Shown in pieces: positions 34,652 to 43,458 of a stretch of DNA of 64,000 nucleotides. The number at the start of each line of letters is the position of its first letter. The first letter of the stretch is position 1. This stretch comes from Lineus longissimus. Lineage: Eukaryota; Nemertea; Pilidiophora; Heteronemertea; Lineidae. The notes under the pieces were generated by a model. That model made no database searches. It had not been told where the DNA came from and was given only the letters and a program-made list of their open reading frames with translations. The stretch spans positions 17,593,808-17,657,807 of the forward strand of contig NC_088315.1 of NCBI RefSeq assembly GCF_910592395.1, in the 5' to 3' direction. Both the position numbers and the translations under genes were made by a program.

Positions 34652-36719
34652 CCAACTTCCACCCTAATACGGTACAATAAGTTACCATTTGATGAGAATG
34701 GGACAATGCCCTCACTGTGTATGGAGTCATAGGGATAAGAAGACATTATTCATTAGTGTTGGTACAAGTGATTTTGCCCAAAAAGCATGCGCATTCAAAA
34801 AACAAAATATGCAAGGTATCACGTACATGTAACATGACCATGACGACGTGCAGAAAGTGCACTGGCCAGTGCATACCCTATGGCTATGTATAGTAAACAT
34901 GGTAAACATGAACAACATCATTATTCATCGGCAGTTCATTTTACTCCGAGCTTTTCCTGAAACATATTGCCATGATGATTAGGCCTACCATGTACCATGA
35001 CCAATAACGGCACTAGATCATGTAGATGTCAACAAGTTCACATGAACCGTATAATCCCGCATAATCCCGCATGGCGCATGTGGGGCATGCGTCTAAACCA
35101 AGGCCCCAAAATCACTTGTTTTGGTCTATTTCACTTGTGTTTCCCCCGTCTCCCAGTCCATAATACATTTACAGTTTACAATCCCCGATCATGGCCCAAC
35201 AAAAGGTCATCGGTTGACTAAAGCCAAGGAACACAACTGTTCAATGGATTTATAGTTGAATGCGATCAAACTACATCTTTTCAATCGTGGATTGTAAATT
35301 TAACCCCATGGGCCTAGGGAAGGCCCTATAACAATACTTTCGACACAGTTATTATCTCCGCTGCCTCCACCATGTTACACACAGTGCTCACTGCTGATTC
35401 TAAAATGCGCCACCTAGTCAATTGCACTATCGTCATCACCTCATCATACTTCATTGACATTACAGGCACACATTGACATAGACCACTGTTGCAATCAACG
35501 ACACAGTCGCTATCCAAGTAGCATTATAGAGGTAATTATCATTATCATACCTCATTAGCATGTGAACCAATCGCGTCGCGTCCTTTGCGATCACGGCAAA
35601 GCCTCATAGAATAATGTCTTTCAACGTTGAATAATTTTTCATATTCCATGCCTACAACTTCAATTTCTTCATAATCCATGGCTAGAAGTTCAATACTAAT
35701 ATAATATCCAAGATAAAATTACAAGAAGTAGTCAATAGGGGTCTCTCACCTCTCACTGTATGTCCACACTATTCACGCTTGTACGAGGAATACATTCAAT
35801 GCTGAATCTAACAACACCCAGTGCCCTTACTCTGTATATTAGTCACTGGAAGATGGCCCATTTCACTCCTTGCTTCTACTTCACCTATAGTCTCATTGCA
35901 AACGCCTCAGTTCTATGATATCACATTCACTTTCAGCTGTCATGCAACGCAACAACTGTGCTATCTGCCATCGCACATCAACGAAGAAGTGCAGCCGCCC
36001 ACATTCCACCTCACGTCTGTCCAACCAGCTGCAATCCTTGAGGACGCCTCACTGTACCACGATTTCACTACGATGTTTGACAAGAAGGAGCAGTGCGCGA
36101 GATAGGCTAATGAGCAGACTTCCCTCGCTTGAGTTTCGGAAGAATGTTCCATATCGCGCTAAGCTGACCACTGCTGACCATGACAGGCGTGCATTGGGCT
36201 GGTACAGGTTGGAACTGAACATTGAATATGCTGGTGGTGACGCTTTCTGATGAGAAGTTGGTCGTGACTGATGCAGTATCCTTGGACTTGTCCACAGCAT
36301 CGTTCAATCATTGCTCTCTGAGCTGCCTTGATTCTGTACCCAAATACTAAGACCAAATGCCTGTTGACTGTGCTTTAAGAGAGACTGGCGCCATGCCTAG
36401 AGATATGACTGACCCCTATTGGCAAATTTGTATGACTTTATCTTGCCTACCTAGCTGCTGCCTATAGTCTCCCTTTAACTGCAGAACACTTCATAGTCGA
36501 TAAAATGCCATGTTCCACCTTTTAATGTGTTCAGACTGCCATTTTCAAAATAATCAAGTCAGGACACTGCCTTCTAGTCTCATAATAAATTTTGCTTTCC
36601 TCAATATATAATAACATTTCTTCTTCTTCAATGCTTTCATCATTCCAAACTTCTCCTCCTCTGACTTTTACAGGGGTACAGTCATGGCAATCAAAACCCA
36701 AATACTGAGACCAAATGCC

Positions 36720-36781
36720 TGTTGACTGTGCTTTAAGAGAGACTGGCGCCATGCCTAGTCTCTCTTAAAGCACAGTCAACA
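36720..36781. repeat. perfect 25-bp-arm hairpin
   Basis: Arms 36720-36744 and 36757-36781 (TGTTGACTGTGCTTTAAGAG...) are perfect reverse complements around a 12-nt loop. The left arm and upstream 20 bases also occur at about 36338-36400 without the right arm. Confidence 0.8.
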
Positions 36782-36929
36782 GACACCAACCCCCTCAGAC
36801 TCAGAAACCACAAACGCCCAACCCTTCCTGCTACCCTAATACTTCTGGATATCACAGGTAGTGATGATAAAGAAGACTAAATTAACCTGGTTATGAGAAC
36901 ACAGTTCGAATTAAATTCGGCCAAGATAA

Positions 36930-37481
36930 ATGGAACTTGAAACTGTAACTGATACTACTCGAGCTATGCTCTCAGGACAAAGTCCGACTAGGACTACGTC
37001 CAGAGAACAAAGTTCGACTAAAGTTTCAGTGTCTAAGAAACCTCGATCAGAGAAACAATTAGCATGGTCTAGAGAACTGGGTAGAAGATCTAAGGAATTT
37101 AAGAGGATAAAAAAGGATAAGACGACATTTAAAGTACAGGACTCCTCACCAAACAACAGAGTTGTGGAAAAGGAGGAAGAAGAATTAGAGGAAGAAGAAC
37201 CACAATCTCAAAATACTGATGTATCACTGCGTGAATCTAGTAGTAATACTTATGTCTATGTACTAGGTTTAGGTGCAATTATTTTAGCATCATTTATCAT
37301 GTTTAAGAAACTTACTAAAAAAGTAAGTAAAGAGCAGCGATCAGGCTCAACTCGAGCTACGCTCTCAGGACAAAGTCCGAATGAAGCAGTCATGAAGGGA
37401 TCACTCAGGAAGGGGTCAATTAGCCCTCTTGTTAAACCTGTAGTTAAAGAGAAGAAATGTACTATTCCTTTAATGGAATGA
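36930..37481 (+). CDS. single-pass membrane, charged Polinton protein with three double-hairpin inserts
   Basis: A 183-aa protein: Ser/Thr-rich N-terminus, basic then acidic stretches (EEEELEEEE), one transmembrane helix (~residues 107-124, YVYVLGLGAIILASFIMF) and a basic C-terminus. The double-hairpin repeats at 36958-36987, 36989-37018 and 37351-37380 supply peptides such as TRAMLSGQSP and TRATLSGQSP. The 3' end overlaps the convergent neighbour by 20 bp. The start context is ATAAATG. Confidence 0.6.
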   Translation: MELETVTDTTRAMLSGQSPTRTTSREQSSTKVSVSKKPRSEKQLAWSRELGRRSKEFKRIKKDKTTFKVQDSSPNNRVVEKEEEELEEEEPQSQNTDVSLRESSSNTYVYVLGLGAIILASFIMFKKLTKKVSKEQRSGSTRATLSGQSPNEAVMKGSLRKGSISPLVKPVVKEKKCTIPLME

Positions 37482-38454
37482 TCTCATCAGGTGGTCCGAG
37501 GTGCTTGTCTTCACCACAAGAGTTTAACTCTATTCTTAACTCTAAAGAAACCTCTGTTCCTCTGAAATTAACTAGCTTACCATTCTCATCAGTGATTTCG
37601 AATTTTATGTGATTAGTACACTTATTTATCGTTTTCTTACAATTCGGTTCGTATCGCTGCATTTTTATTTGGTCACCATCTTCTACAGGTATGATGCAGA
37701 AAATGTCAGATGGTTTATTGTTGTAGAGGGTCTTAGCTTTGTCAACCAAATTAGCTTGCAGGAATAGATATTTCCTGTAAAAGTTGAGTGGCCTTGTGGA
37801 GTAGTATTTTCCTTTCTTGGTGAATTTAGTTTGCTTAAAGCCAAACCACTCATTCACCACTGTGAGCTGTTTTTCTATCACCTCTCTTATGGTTTTGCTT
37901 ATTTGAAAACCTTCTGTGTTTCTCTCAATCTTGATTTTTTCATTTTTATCTAACTTGTCTACTTTCAGAGGGTACTCTTTATCCTCTGTAAGTTCAAGGG
38001 TTATGTAATTATTGTTATCACAGTAAATTTTCACATGGCTTATTCCAATTTCTTTTATGTATTTTTGCCATACCTCACAAAACTCACTTAAACTAAAATG
38101 TCGAGAGTATGGAAATGTGTATTGAGTAATGGTGTCTTTAGTTGTGGTAGAATCATTTTCCATATGCCGTTCGCAAATTTTCATGACTTCCTTTTCAAGT
38201 GTATCTGTTTCATGTCCAGGAGCAAATAATGTCCTACACCATAATTGTTTATCTAAGGGCTCATGTGTTGTAATTCTGGTTATTTCGACTAGAAATGAGA
38301 AAATCCTGACTCCCTCTGGTAGAAAATCACCTGTCCACCATGAATTGTAAAAGGTTATCGATTTCAAAGTAATGGATTTTATGTCTAATTGGTCTGTTAA
38401 GTAGTACTCAAATTTGGCTTCATTACATTCTTGTTCATTGATTATGAAGTCCAT
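37462..38454 (-). CDS. second penton-like (minor capsid) protein
   Basis: A 330-aa protein. Its last ~45 residues (KFEITDENGKLVNFRGTEVS, then LELRIE) match the C-terminal strand of the 255-aa penton-like protein at 46966 (IRLTDEKGEIIDLNGHNVQ). Both have the same order of N-terminal beta-type segments, a central variable region, then ...NK/TNHI-K/R-L-x-I. I infer a paralogous jelly-roll minor capsid protein or fibre-type attachment protein. It diverges from PolB; both starts lie in an A/T-rich gap of about 56 bp. Confidence 0.6.
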   Translation of the reverse strand: MDFIINEQECNEAKFEYYLTDQLDIKSITLKSITFYNSWWTGDFLPEGVRIFSFLVEITRITTHEPLDKQLWCRTLFAPGHETDTLEKEVMKICERHMENDSTTTKDTITQYTFPYSRHFSLSEFCEVWQKYIKEIGISHVKIYCDNNNYITLELTEDKEYPLKVDKLDKNEKIKIERNTEGFQISKTIREVIEKQLTVVNEWFGFKQTKFTKKGKYYSTRPLNFYRKYLFLQANLVDKAKTLYNNKPSDIFCIIPVEDGDQIKMQRYEPNCKKTINKCTNHIKFEITDENGKLVNFRGTEVSLELRIELNSCGEDKHLGPPDEIIPLKE

Positions 38455-38477
38455 TTCTATTTAATTCAAGATATTTA

Positions 38478-39731
38478 TTGAATTTAATAAATTTTAATCT
38501 AATAAATAGAATGACTGATAAGAATCAGAAAATACTTTGCACTACATGTGACAAATACATATCCTACAATAATATGGCTATTCACAGGAGAACCAAAGGT
38601 CACTTAAGTAAATTAAATCCGGATTATGTCCCTATTGCTCAACCCCGAGCCCCATCACTGATCCCTAAAACTATGGATAAGAAACTTGCATTTGAGGAAA
38701 ATGAGCTAGATGGCATAAAGAAAGTGAGTGGAATAGAAATAGTAAAACAATTTGGCAAGCCTGTAGTCACCATTAGTTTGAAGATTGACAGAGAAGCTAA
38801 ACAAGTGTATGAATACAGAGATAAATTAGAGGAGGTATTATTTCAACTCAATGATTACCATCACAAAATTAGCATATCAGTATTTGCTCAGTTTGATCGT
38901 CAGGGTGAAAGTGTAACACACCCCATACAGTCTCCAATGGAAAGCATAATTTCAAGGAACCAGGCAATTTATGCCATAACCAACCAGTTAAACTACATTA
39001 AGACACAGATTGAGGAAAGGTACTTTCAAGGTTCTGGACTTACTTTAAATAAAATAGAGTCTTGTAACATGACCATCTGTTCTTACAAGAGGTGTAAAGG
39101 TGGTCATTACACTAAATTACCATTTAAAACAAAAGCAGTAATAAATGTGGAATCAAATGACAATAAATGTTTTCTCTGGTCTTTATTGGCCGCTAAATAT
39201 CTGAAAGAAAATCCAGAGACGGACTTTGTCCTGAGAGCAGAGCTCGAGAGTACATTCAATATCACTACCGATATCAAAATCAAATCATTTCCTGTATGTA
39301 TTCAAAAGGATATCCCTAAGATAGAGAGTGATAATAATCTCAAGATTAATGTGTTCAAGTTAGAGAACGAATGGGCTAAGAGCACCTGTGAGGCAAAACT
39401 AGAACCTCTCTACCTGTCCAAGAATTATGATGATGATGATGTCATCGATCTGTTGTATTTCAAGGACCATTTCATGTACATAAGAGACATCAATCTTTTC
39501 TTCAGGACACTAGCTCATAGAGTGTATCTTTGCAGGAGATGCATGAATTACTTTTACAGGAAGTCAACACTAGATAAACATAAAAAGAAATGTGGAGAAC
39601 ACGATTACTGTAAGATTACTTTGCCTCCACCTAACAGTAAATGGTCACAAATTAAATTTGAAAAACACTCATTCAAAAATAGAGTTCCGTTTGTGATCTA
39701 TGCTGATTTCGAAGCGATAAGCGAACCTTGA
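38478..39731 (+). CDS. polB: protein-primed DNA polymerase B, N-terminal part (ends at in-frame TGA)
   Basis: The likely start is ATG 38511, giving MTDKNQKILCTTCDKYISYN with a C2H2-like finger; 38478 is the earliest in-frame ATG. A second finger-like motif (YLCRRCMNYF...HKKKC) precedes the exonuclease I motif FVIYADFEA. The frame ends at TGA 39729-39731, but the same frame stays open from 39732 into the 39777 ORF. A single nonsense codon therefore separates two halves of one ~1,258-codon gene. A double-hairpin repeat lies at 39219-39248 (TDFVLRAELE). Function: replication of the element primed by a terminal protein. Confidence 0.9.
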   Translation: MNLINFNLINRMTDKNQKILCTTCDKYISYNNMAIHRRTKGHLSKLNPDYVPIAQPRAPSLIPKTMDKKLAFEENELDGIKKVSGIEIVKQFGKPVVTISLKIDREAKQVYEYRDKLEEVLFQLNDYHHKISISVFAQFDRQGESVTHPIQSPMESIISRNQAIYAITNQLNYIKTQIEERYFQGSGLTLNKIESCNMTICSYKRCKGGHYTKLPFKTKAVINVESNDNKCFLWSLLAAKYLKENPETDFVLRAELESTFNITTDIKIKSFPVCIQKDIPKIESDNNLKINVFKLENEWAKSTCEAKLEPLYLSKNYDDDDVIDLLYFKDHFMYIRDINLFFRTLAHRVYLCRRCMNYFYRKSTLDKHKKKCGEHDYCKITLPPPNSKWSQIKFEKHSFKNRVPFVIYADFEAISEP

Positions 39732-39776
39732 TCTTCTGCCGAAGGCAACATACCAGTAGTATCAGTAGAGCCACCT

Positions 39777-42284
39777 ATGATGAAAGAACCGAGTTCAAAG
39801 AAACTTTTTAAACAAAATGCATCAGCTGTTGGTGTTTATGTTCACTCAGACTACACACACCTTTACAGTAGCCAGTATGTGTCTCACAGGGGTGCTGATG
39901 TTGTAGATGTGTTCTGTAATTGGTTAATCAGGATGGAAGAACAATTCTCTAATTTATTGAACTGTAACTTTCCTCTAACAATGACAGATGAAGACTCGAG
40001 CTCTGCTCTCAGGACGAAGTCCGACTGGAATAAATATCAATTAGAAACACATTGTTACTATTGTAATCAACCTTTGGGTTATGACAAGGTCAAGGATCAT
40101 GATCACTACTGTGGTAGATATCGAGGTGCTGCTCACAACTCGTGTAATTTGAATGAAAAGAAAGCTATGTTTGTTCCAGTGTTTTTTCACAATCTCAGTA
40201 ATTACGATTCTCACTTATTTATTAAAGAATTAATGAATAAGCTACCGAAGTACAAGAAACTGAAAATACTTGCCAAAACATCAGAGGAATACATCTCATT
40301 TCAGTTCGGTTGCTTCAGGTTTTTGGACTCGTACAGATTCCTGCAGTCCAGTTTAGACAACATAACCAAATCAATGTTGGATGATGATTTTAAAATTACC
40401 AGACAGCTGTTCCCAAATACCACTGACTTTAAGCTATTGAGGAAGAAGGGTTCAGTACCTTACTCTTTTTACACATCACATGAAAGCTACAATGTTACTT
40501 ACCTAGAAAAGTCTATGTTTTTTGACGAATTGAAAAATGAAATGGCACCTGATTCTGCCTATGATGAGGCTAAGGTAATATGGGATCATTTCAAGATCAG
40601 GAATCACGGTGAGTTCATTGACCTCTACCTCAAAACTGATGTGATCCTTTTAGCTGATTTATTTGAGAAATTCAGGGATGTCAATTTGAACTACTTTCAG
40701 ATAGATCCCTGTCACTGTTACTCGGCACCAGGCCTAACCTGGCAAGCTGGTTTGAAGTACACAGGAATAAACCTAGAACTACTGACTGATACCAACATTT
40801 TACTTACTTTTGAGAAAGCAATACGAGGTGGAATTTCGGGTGTTATGGGAACAAGACATGTCAAGGCAGATGAACACCACAAACTACTCTACGTAGACGC
40901 AAATAATCTCTACGGCTGGTCCATGATGGAACCTCAACCCTATGGTAGTTTTGAAATGATAGATATTGATCCACTCGAGCTATGCTCTCAGGACAAAGTC
41001 CGACTAGGACAAAGTCCAGAGAGCAAAGCTCGACTCAACATGAATGTTATCAGTAAAGAGCAGATTATGGCAATTCCAAGTGATAGTGAAGTAGGCTACT
41101 TTTTAGAGGTTGATTTGGAGTATCCAGGAAATATTAAATTTAAGTCAAGGAACTTTCCATTCTGTCCCGAATCTCTCTTTATTGAAGATGATGAATTAAG
41201 TCCTTACCAGAGAGAGTTACTGGGTGATGATAAAAGATCAAATGTAGAGAAACTAATACTAACACAAAAGGATAAAACTAATTACATAGTGCATTACAGA
41301 ATGCTACAATTTTACCTAAAGCACGGAATGGTACTTAAGAGGGTTCATTCAGTGATAAGCTTTAAACAATCAAAGTGGTTAGCACCATACATTGATTTTA
41401 ACACTAAAAGACGTATGGACTCTAAGACTGATTTTGAGAAAGATTACTTTAAATTAATGAACAATGCGTTCTATGGAAAAACTTGTGAGAATGTAAGGAA
41501 CAGGGTTGAAATTGAATTTGTATCGGACGGGGAGAGAGCCAGGAATGTAATGGCCAATCCCAGGTTTTCATCGATATGCGTATTTGACGAACATAATGCT
41601 GCTATTAGCATGAGGAAAACATCAATGAAATTCAACAAACCAATCTACATAGGAGCTTCAGTACTTGAATTGTCTAAATTATTAATGTATGAATTCTATT
41701 ATGAAGTTCTTCAACCGTACTTTGGTGAGAAAAATATTGAACTGCTGTATCTAGATACAGATTCCTTTGTACTTAACATTAATACTGATGACTTAACTAA
41801 AGACTTAAAGGAGTTGAGACACTATTTTGACTTCAGTAATTATCCAAAAGATCATACACTCTATGATACCAGTAAGAAGAAGGTACCAGGCTACTTTAAG
41901 GATGAGCTAGGAGGAGTAGAGATGACTGAATTCATTGCCCTGAGAAGTAAGATGTACGCTTACAGGACCAAGACTATGTCTGGAGAGCAAGGATCGACAA
42001 AAGATTACGATTCTAAGAAATTGAAGGGTATTGCCAAGAATGTAGTAAGGAGAAATATCTCATTTGATGACTATGTTGATTGTCTTGAAAAGAGTAGGTC
42101 ATTTTACCACAAGATGAGACACTTAAGATCAGATAAACACCAAATCTATTTGGAAGAAGTTGACAAAAAAAGCCTCAGTCCTTTTGATGACAAGAGGTTC
42201 ATACTTGAAGATGGAATAAGCACCTTACCATTTGGAATGTATTATGAAGGCTACATAGATTACAGCGATTCAAACTTCGCTTGA
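39777..42284 (+). CDS. polB: protein-primed DNA polymerase B, exonuclease/polymerase part
   Basis: Residues ~91-125 hold the zinc/HNH-like motif CYYCNQ...DHDHYCGRYRGAAHNSCN typical of Polinton PolBs. Exo II is FHNLSNYDSHLF (~136) and Exo III is YLKTDVILLAD (~283). Motif A is VDANNLYGWSM (~371), motif B NNAFYGKTCENV (~561) and motif C YLDTDSFVL (~658). All catalytic acidic residues are present. Double-hairpin repeats occur at 39995-40024, as a pair at 40974-41034 (between motifs A and B) and, degenerate, at 41969-41998. As it stands, translation of this half would need readthrough or internal initiation. Confidence 0.92.
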   Translation: MMKEPSSKKLFKQNASAVGVYVHSDYTHLYSSQYVSHRGADVVDVFCNWLIRMEEQFSNLLNCNFPLTMTDEDSSSALRTKSDWNKYQLETHCYYCNQPLGYDKVKDHDHYCGRYRGAAHNSCNLNEKKAMFVPVFFHNLSNYDSHLFIKELMNKLPKYKKLKILAKTSEEYISFQFGCFRFLDSYRFLQSSLDNITKSMLDDDFKITRQLFPNTTDFKLLRKKGSVPYSFYTSHESYNVTYLEKSMFFDELKNEMAPDSAYDEAKVIWDHFKIRNHGEFIDLYLKTDVILLADLFEKFRDVNLNYFQIDPCHCYSAPGLTWQAGLKYTGINLELLTDTNILLTFEKAIRGGISGVMGTRHVKADEHHKLLYVDANNLYGWSMMEPQPYGSFEMIDIDPLELCSQDKVRLGQSPESKARLNMNVISKEQIMAIPSDSEVGYFLEVDLEYPGNIKFKSRNFPFCPESLFIEDDELSPYQRELLGDDKRSNVEKLILTQKDKTNYIVHYRMLQFYLKHGMVLKRVHSVISFKQSKWLAPYIDFNTKRRMDSKTDFEKDYFKLMNNAFYGKTCENVRNRVEIEFVSDGERARNVMANPRFSSICVFDEHNAAISMRKTSMKFNKPIYIGASVLELSKLLMYEFYYEVLQPYFGEKNIELLYLDTDSFVLNINTDDLTKDLKELRHYFDFSNYPKDHTLYDTSKKKVPGYFKDELGGVEMTEFIALRSKMYAYRTKTMSGEQGSTKDYDSKKLKGIAKNVVRRNISFDDYVDCLEKSRSFYHKMRHLRSDKHQIYLEEVDKKSLSPFDDKRFILEDGISTLPFGMYYEGYIDYSDSNFA

Positions 42285-42285
42285 G

Positions 42286-42375
42286 TACGACTACGTCTTG
42301 AGAGCATAGCTCGAGTCGAGCTTTGCTCTCTGGACCTTGTCCTAGTCGGACTACGTCCAGAGAACAAAGTTCGAT
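42286..42375. repeat. cluster of three double-hairpin repeats after polB
   Basis: Three copies lie head to tail and inverted (42286-42315 +, 42315-42344 -, 42346-42375 +) directly behind the polB stop. The third copy has GAAC/GTTC in its second stem, a paired change from GAGC/GCTC. A lone first-stem remnant (GGACGTAGTCC) is at 42481-42491. The cluster could form a strong RNA structure between the convergent genes. Confidence 0.85.
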
Positions 42376-42505
42376 TAAACTAATGAATAGGGTGGTGCTG
42401 ATGGTAGTGTTACTTGGTGAAATTCATCCCTAACACCGAAGTCATGATAATAGTGATAGTGATACACCACATTAGGATTAGGACGTAGTCCGGGTCCTGT
42501 TTGAT

Positions 42506-43165
42506 TTACTGAACTTTTAGTTTTTCTAGCATCTCTGTCTGTGCTAGTTTTTTTCCTTCTTCTAAAAAAGTCTTCTTTAAAGACTCTACATCAACAGCTG
42601 AACTTGCCTCCCTTTGTTTTTTCCTAATGGCATTTTTCATCGAAATGTATTTCTCCTTCTCCTTGAGAATCAAAGTAAACTCATCTGTAGATATGTGAGA
42701 ATCGGTTAAGGCTTTACTAACCAAATCATTTATTGTGTTCAGTTTTGAAATTGCCAAAATTCTGATATTCTCATGTTTTTCAATTTTCTTAAGAATATTC
42801 TTTTTCTCCCAGCCTAAGGCTGATGAAATAATGGCACTACCTATTGTTACGCCACCCAAAGCTAAGCCTATCGGTGCCGTGATGACACCAGCTAGAGCGG
42901 AAACACCAACAGATCCGGCTGCTACGCTAGTTAAATTAAGGAAGTGGCTAATGCCAGTAATTACACTAAATGCTTTTTTGTACTTTGAAAATATCTCTCT
43001 TCTAAATTCAATCTCGCTTTCTAAGAAACTCTTAACCTCACATATTTGTTGTAGTCTGAAAGCCTGAGGGTTACTTTCTGTATGCTTTTCAGACCTTTCA
43101 TAGTTCAAATGACTTTCAGAGTTTAAATTACTTAAATCTGGATAAACCTTATTGTCTCCATCCAT
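42506..43165 (-). CDS. Polinton membrane protein with glycine/alanine-rich hydrophobic core
   Basis: A 219-aa unknown protein. A charged helical N-terminus (~1-60) is followed by a long small-residue hydrophobic region (~66-115, containing SVAAGSVGVSALAGVITAP and GLALGGVTIGSAIISSALG). A charged helical, coiled-coil-like C-terminus completes it. The start context is AATTAAATG. A membrane-active or structural role is possible; no family is assigned. Confidence 0.6.
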   Translation of the reverse strand: MDGDNKVYPDLSNLNSESHLNYERSEKHTESNPQAFRLQQICEVKSFLESEIEFRREIFSKYKKAFSVITGISHFLNLTSVAAGSVGVSALAGVITAPIGLALGGVTIGSAIISSALGWEKKNILKKIEKHENIRILAISKLNTINDLVSKALTDSHISTDEFTLILKEKEKYISMKNAIRKKQREASSAVDVESLKKTFLEEGKKLAQTEMLEKLKVQ

Positions 43166-43169
43166 TTAA

Positions 43170-43439
43170 TTAGAGGGAATAACTAGAATCAGTTGTTCTG
43201 TCATTTCTAGTGTTAAGTGTTGATCCTACAGACACTACAGGTTTTTGAAGTACATTAAATTTTAAAGGTTTTTCTGGCCCAGCAGGTTTTTCGACCATAG
43301 CAGGCCCAACAGGGTTTAAAGGTTTTTCGGGACCAGGCTCCAACTTTGACTCTACTTCTGCCTCTAATTCTGTATGAAATCGTTCTAATCTTTCTTTCCA
43401 ATTACGTGGTCGTTTTGTGTAACCCCAAGTTCTATTCAT
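43170..43439 (-). CDS. small proline-rich Polinton protein
   Basis: An 89-aa protein with a basic/aromatic start (MNRTWGYTKRPRNWKERL) and two to three EKPL/GP(E/A) repeats. It lies 4 bp from the next gene downstream and starts in TTAATTAAATG. The size and basic N-terminus could suit a small virion or DNA-binding protein; this is inference. Confidence 0.5.
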   Translation of the reverse strand: MNRTWGYTKRPRNWKERLERFHTELEAEVESKLEPGPEKPLNPVGPAMVEKPAGPEKPLKFNVLQKPVVSVGSTLNTRNDRTTDSSYSL

Positions 43440-43458
43440 TTAATTAAGTAAAATAAAA

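Larger units (their letters stand above)
32407..36900. other. nested block of host-type repeats inside the Polinton
   Basis: No Polinton gene is recognisable in this ~4.5 kb. It contains a 985-bp TIR element (32747-33731), an inverted pair at 33890-33912/34629-34651, and a ~139-bp direct repeat (about 33738-33876 and 36058-36196). It also holds an inverted part of the MITE seen at 2241-2462 (about 35735-35880) and a ~60-bp direct repeat near 36338 and 36698. It looks like serial insertions between two Polinton genes; removing it would give an element of about 18.6 kb. Confidence 0.65.

Noticed and set aside
37462-38454. Reading this gene as the missing protease
   Set aside because: Its C-terminal strand matches the penton-like protein, and no Cys/His catalytic pattern is visible.
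42506-43165. Toxin-like or pore-forming call for the Gly/Ala-rich hydrophobic protein
   Set aside because: Only hydrophobicity supports it; no family signature.
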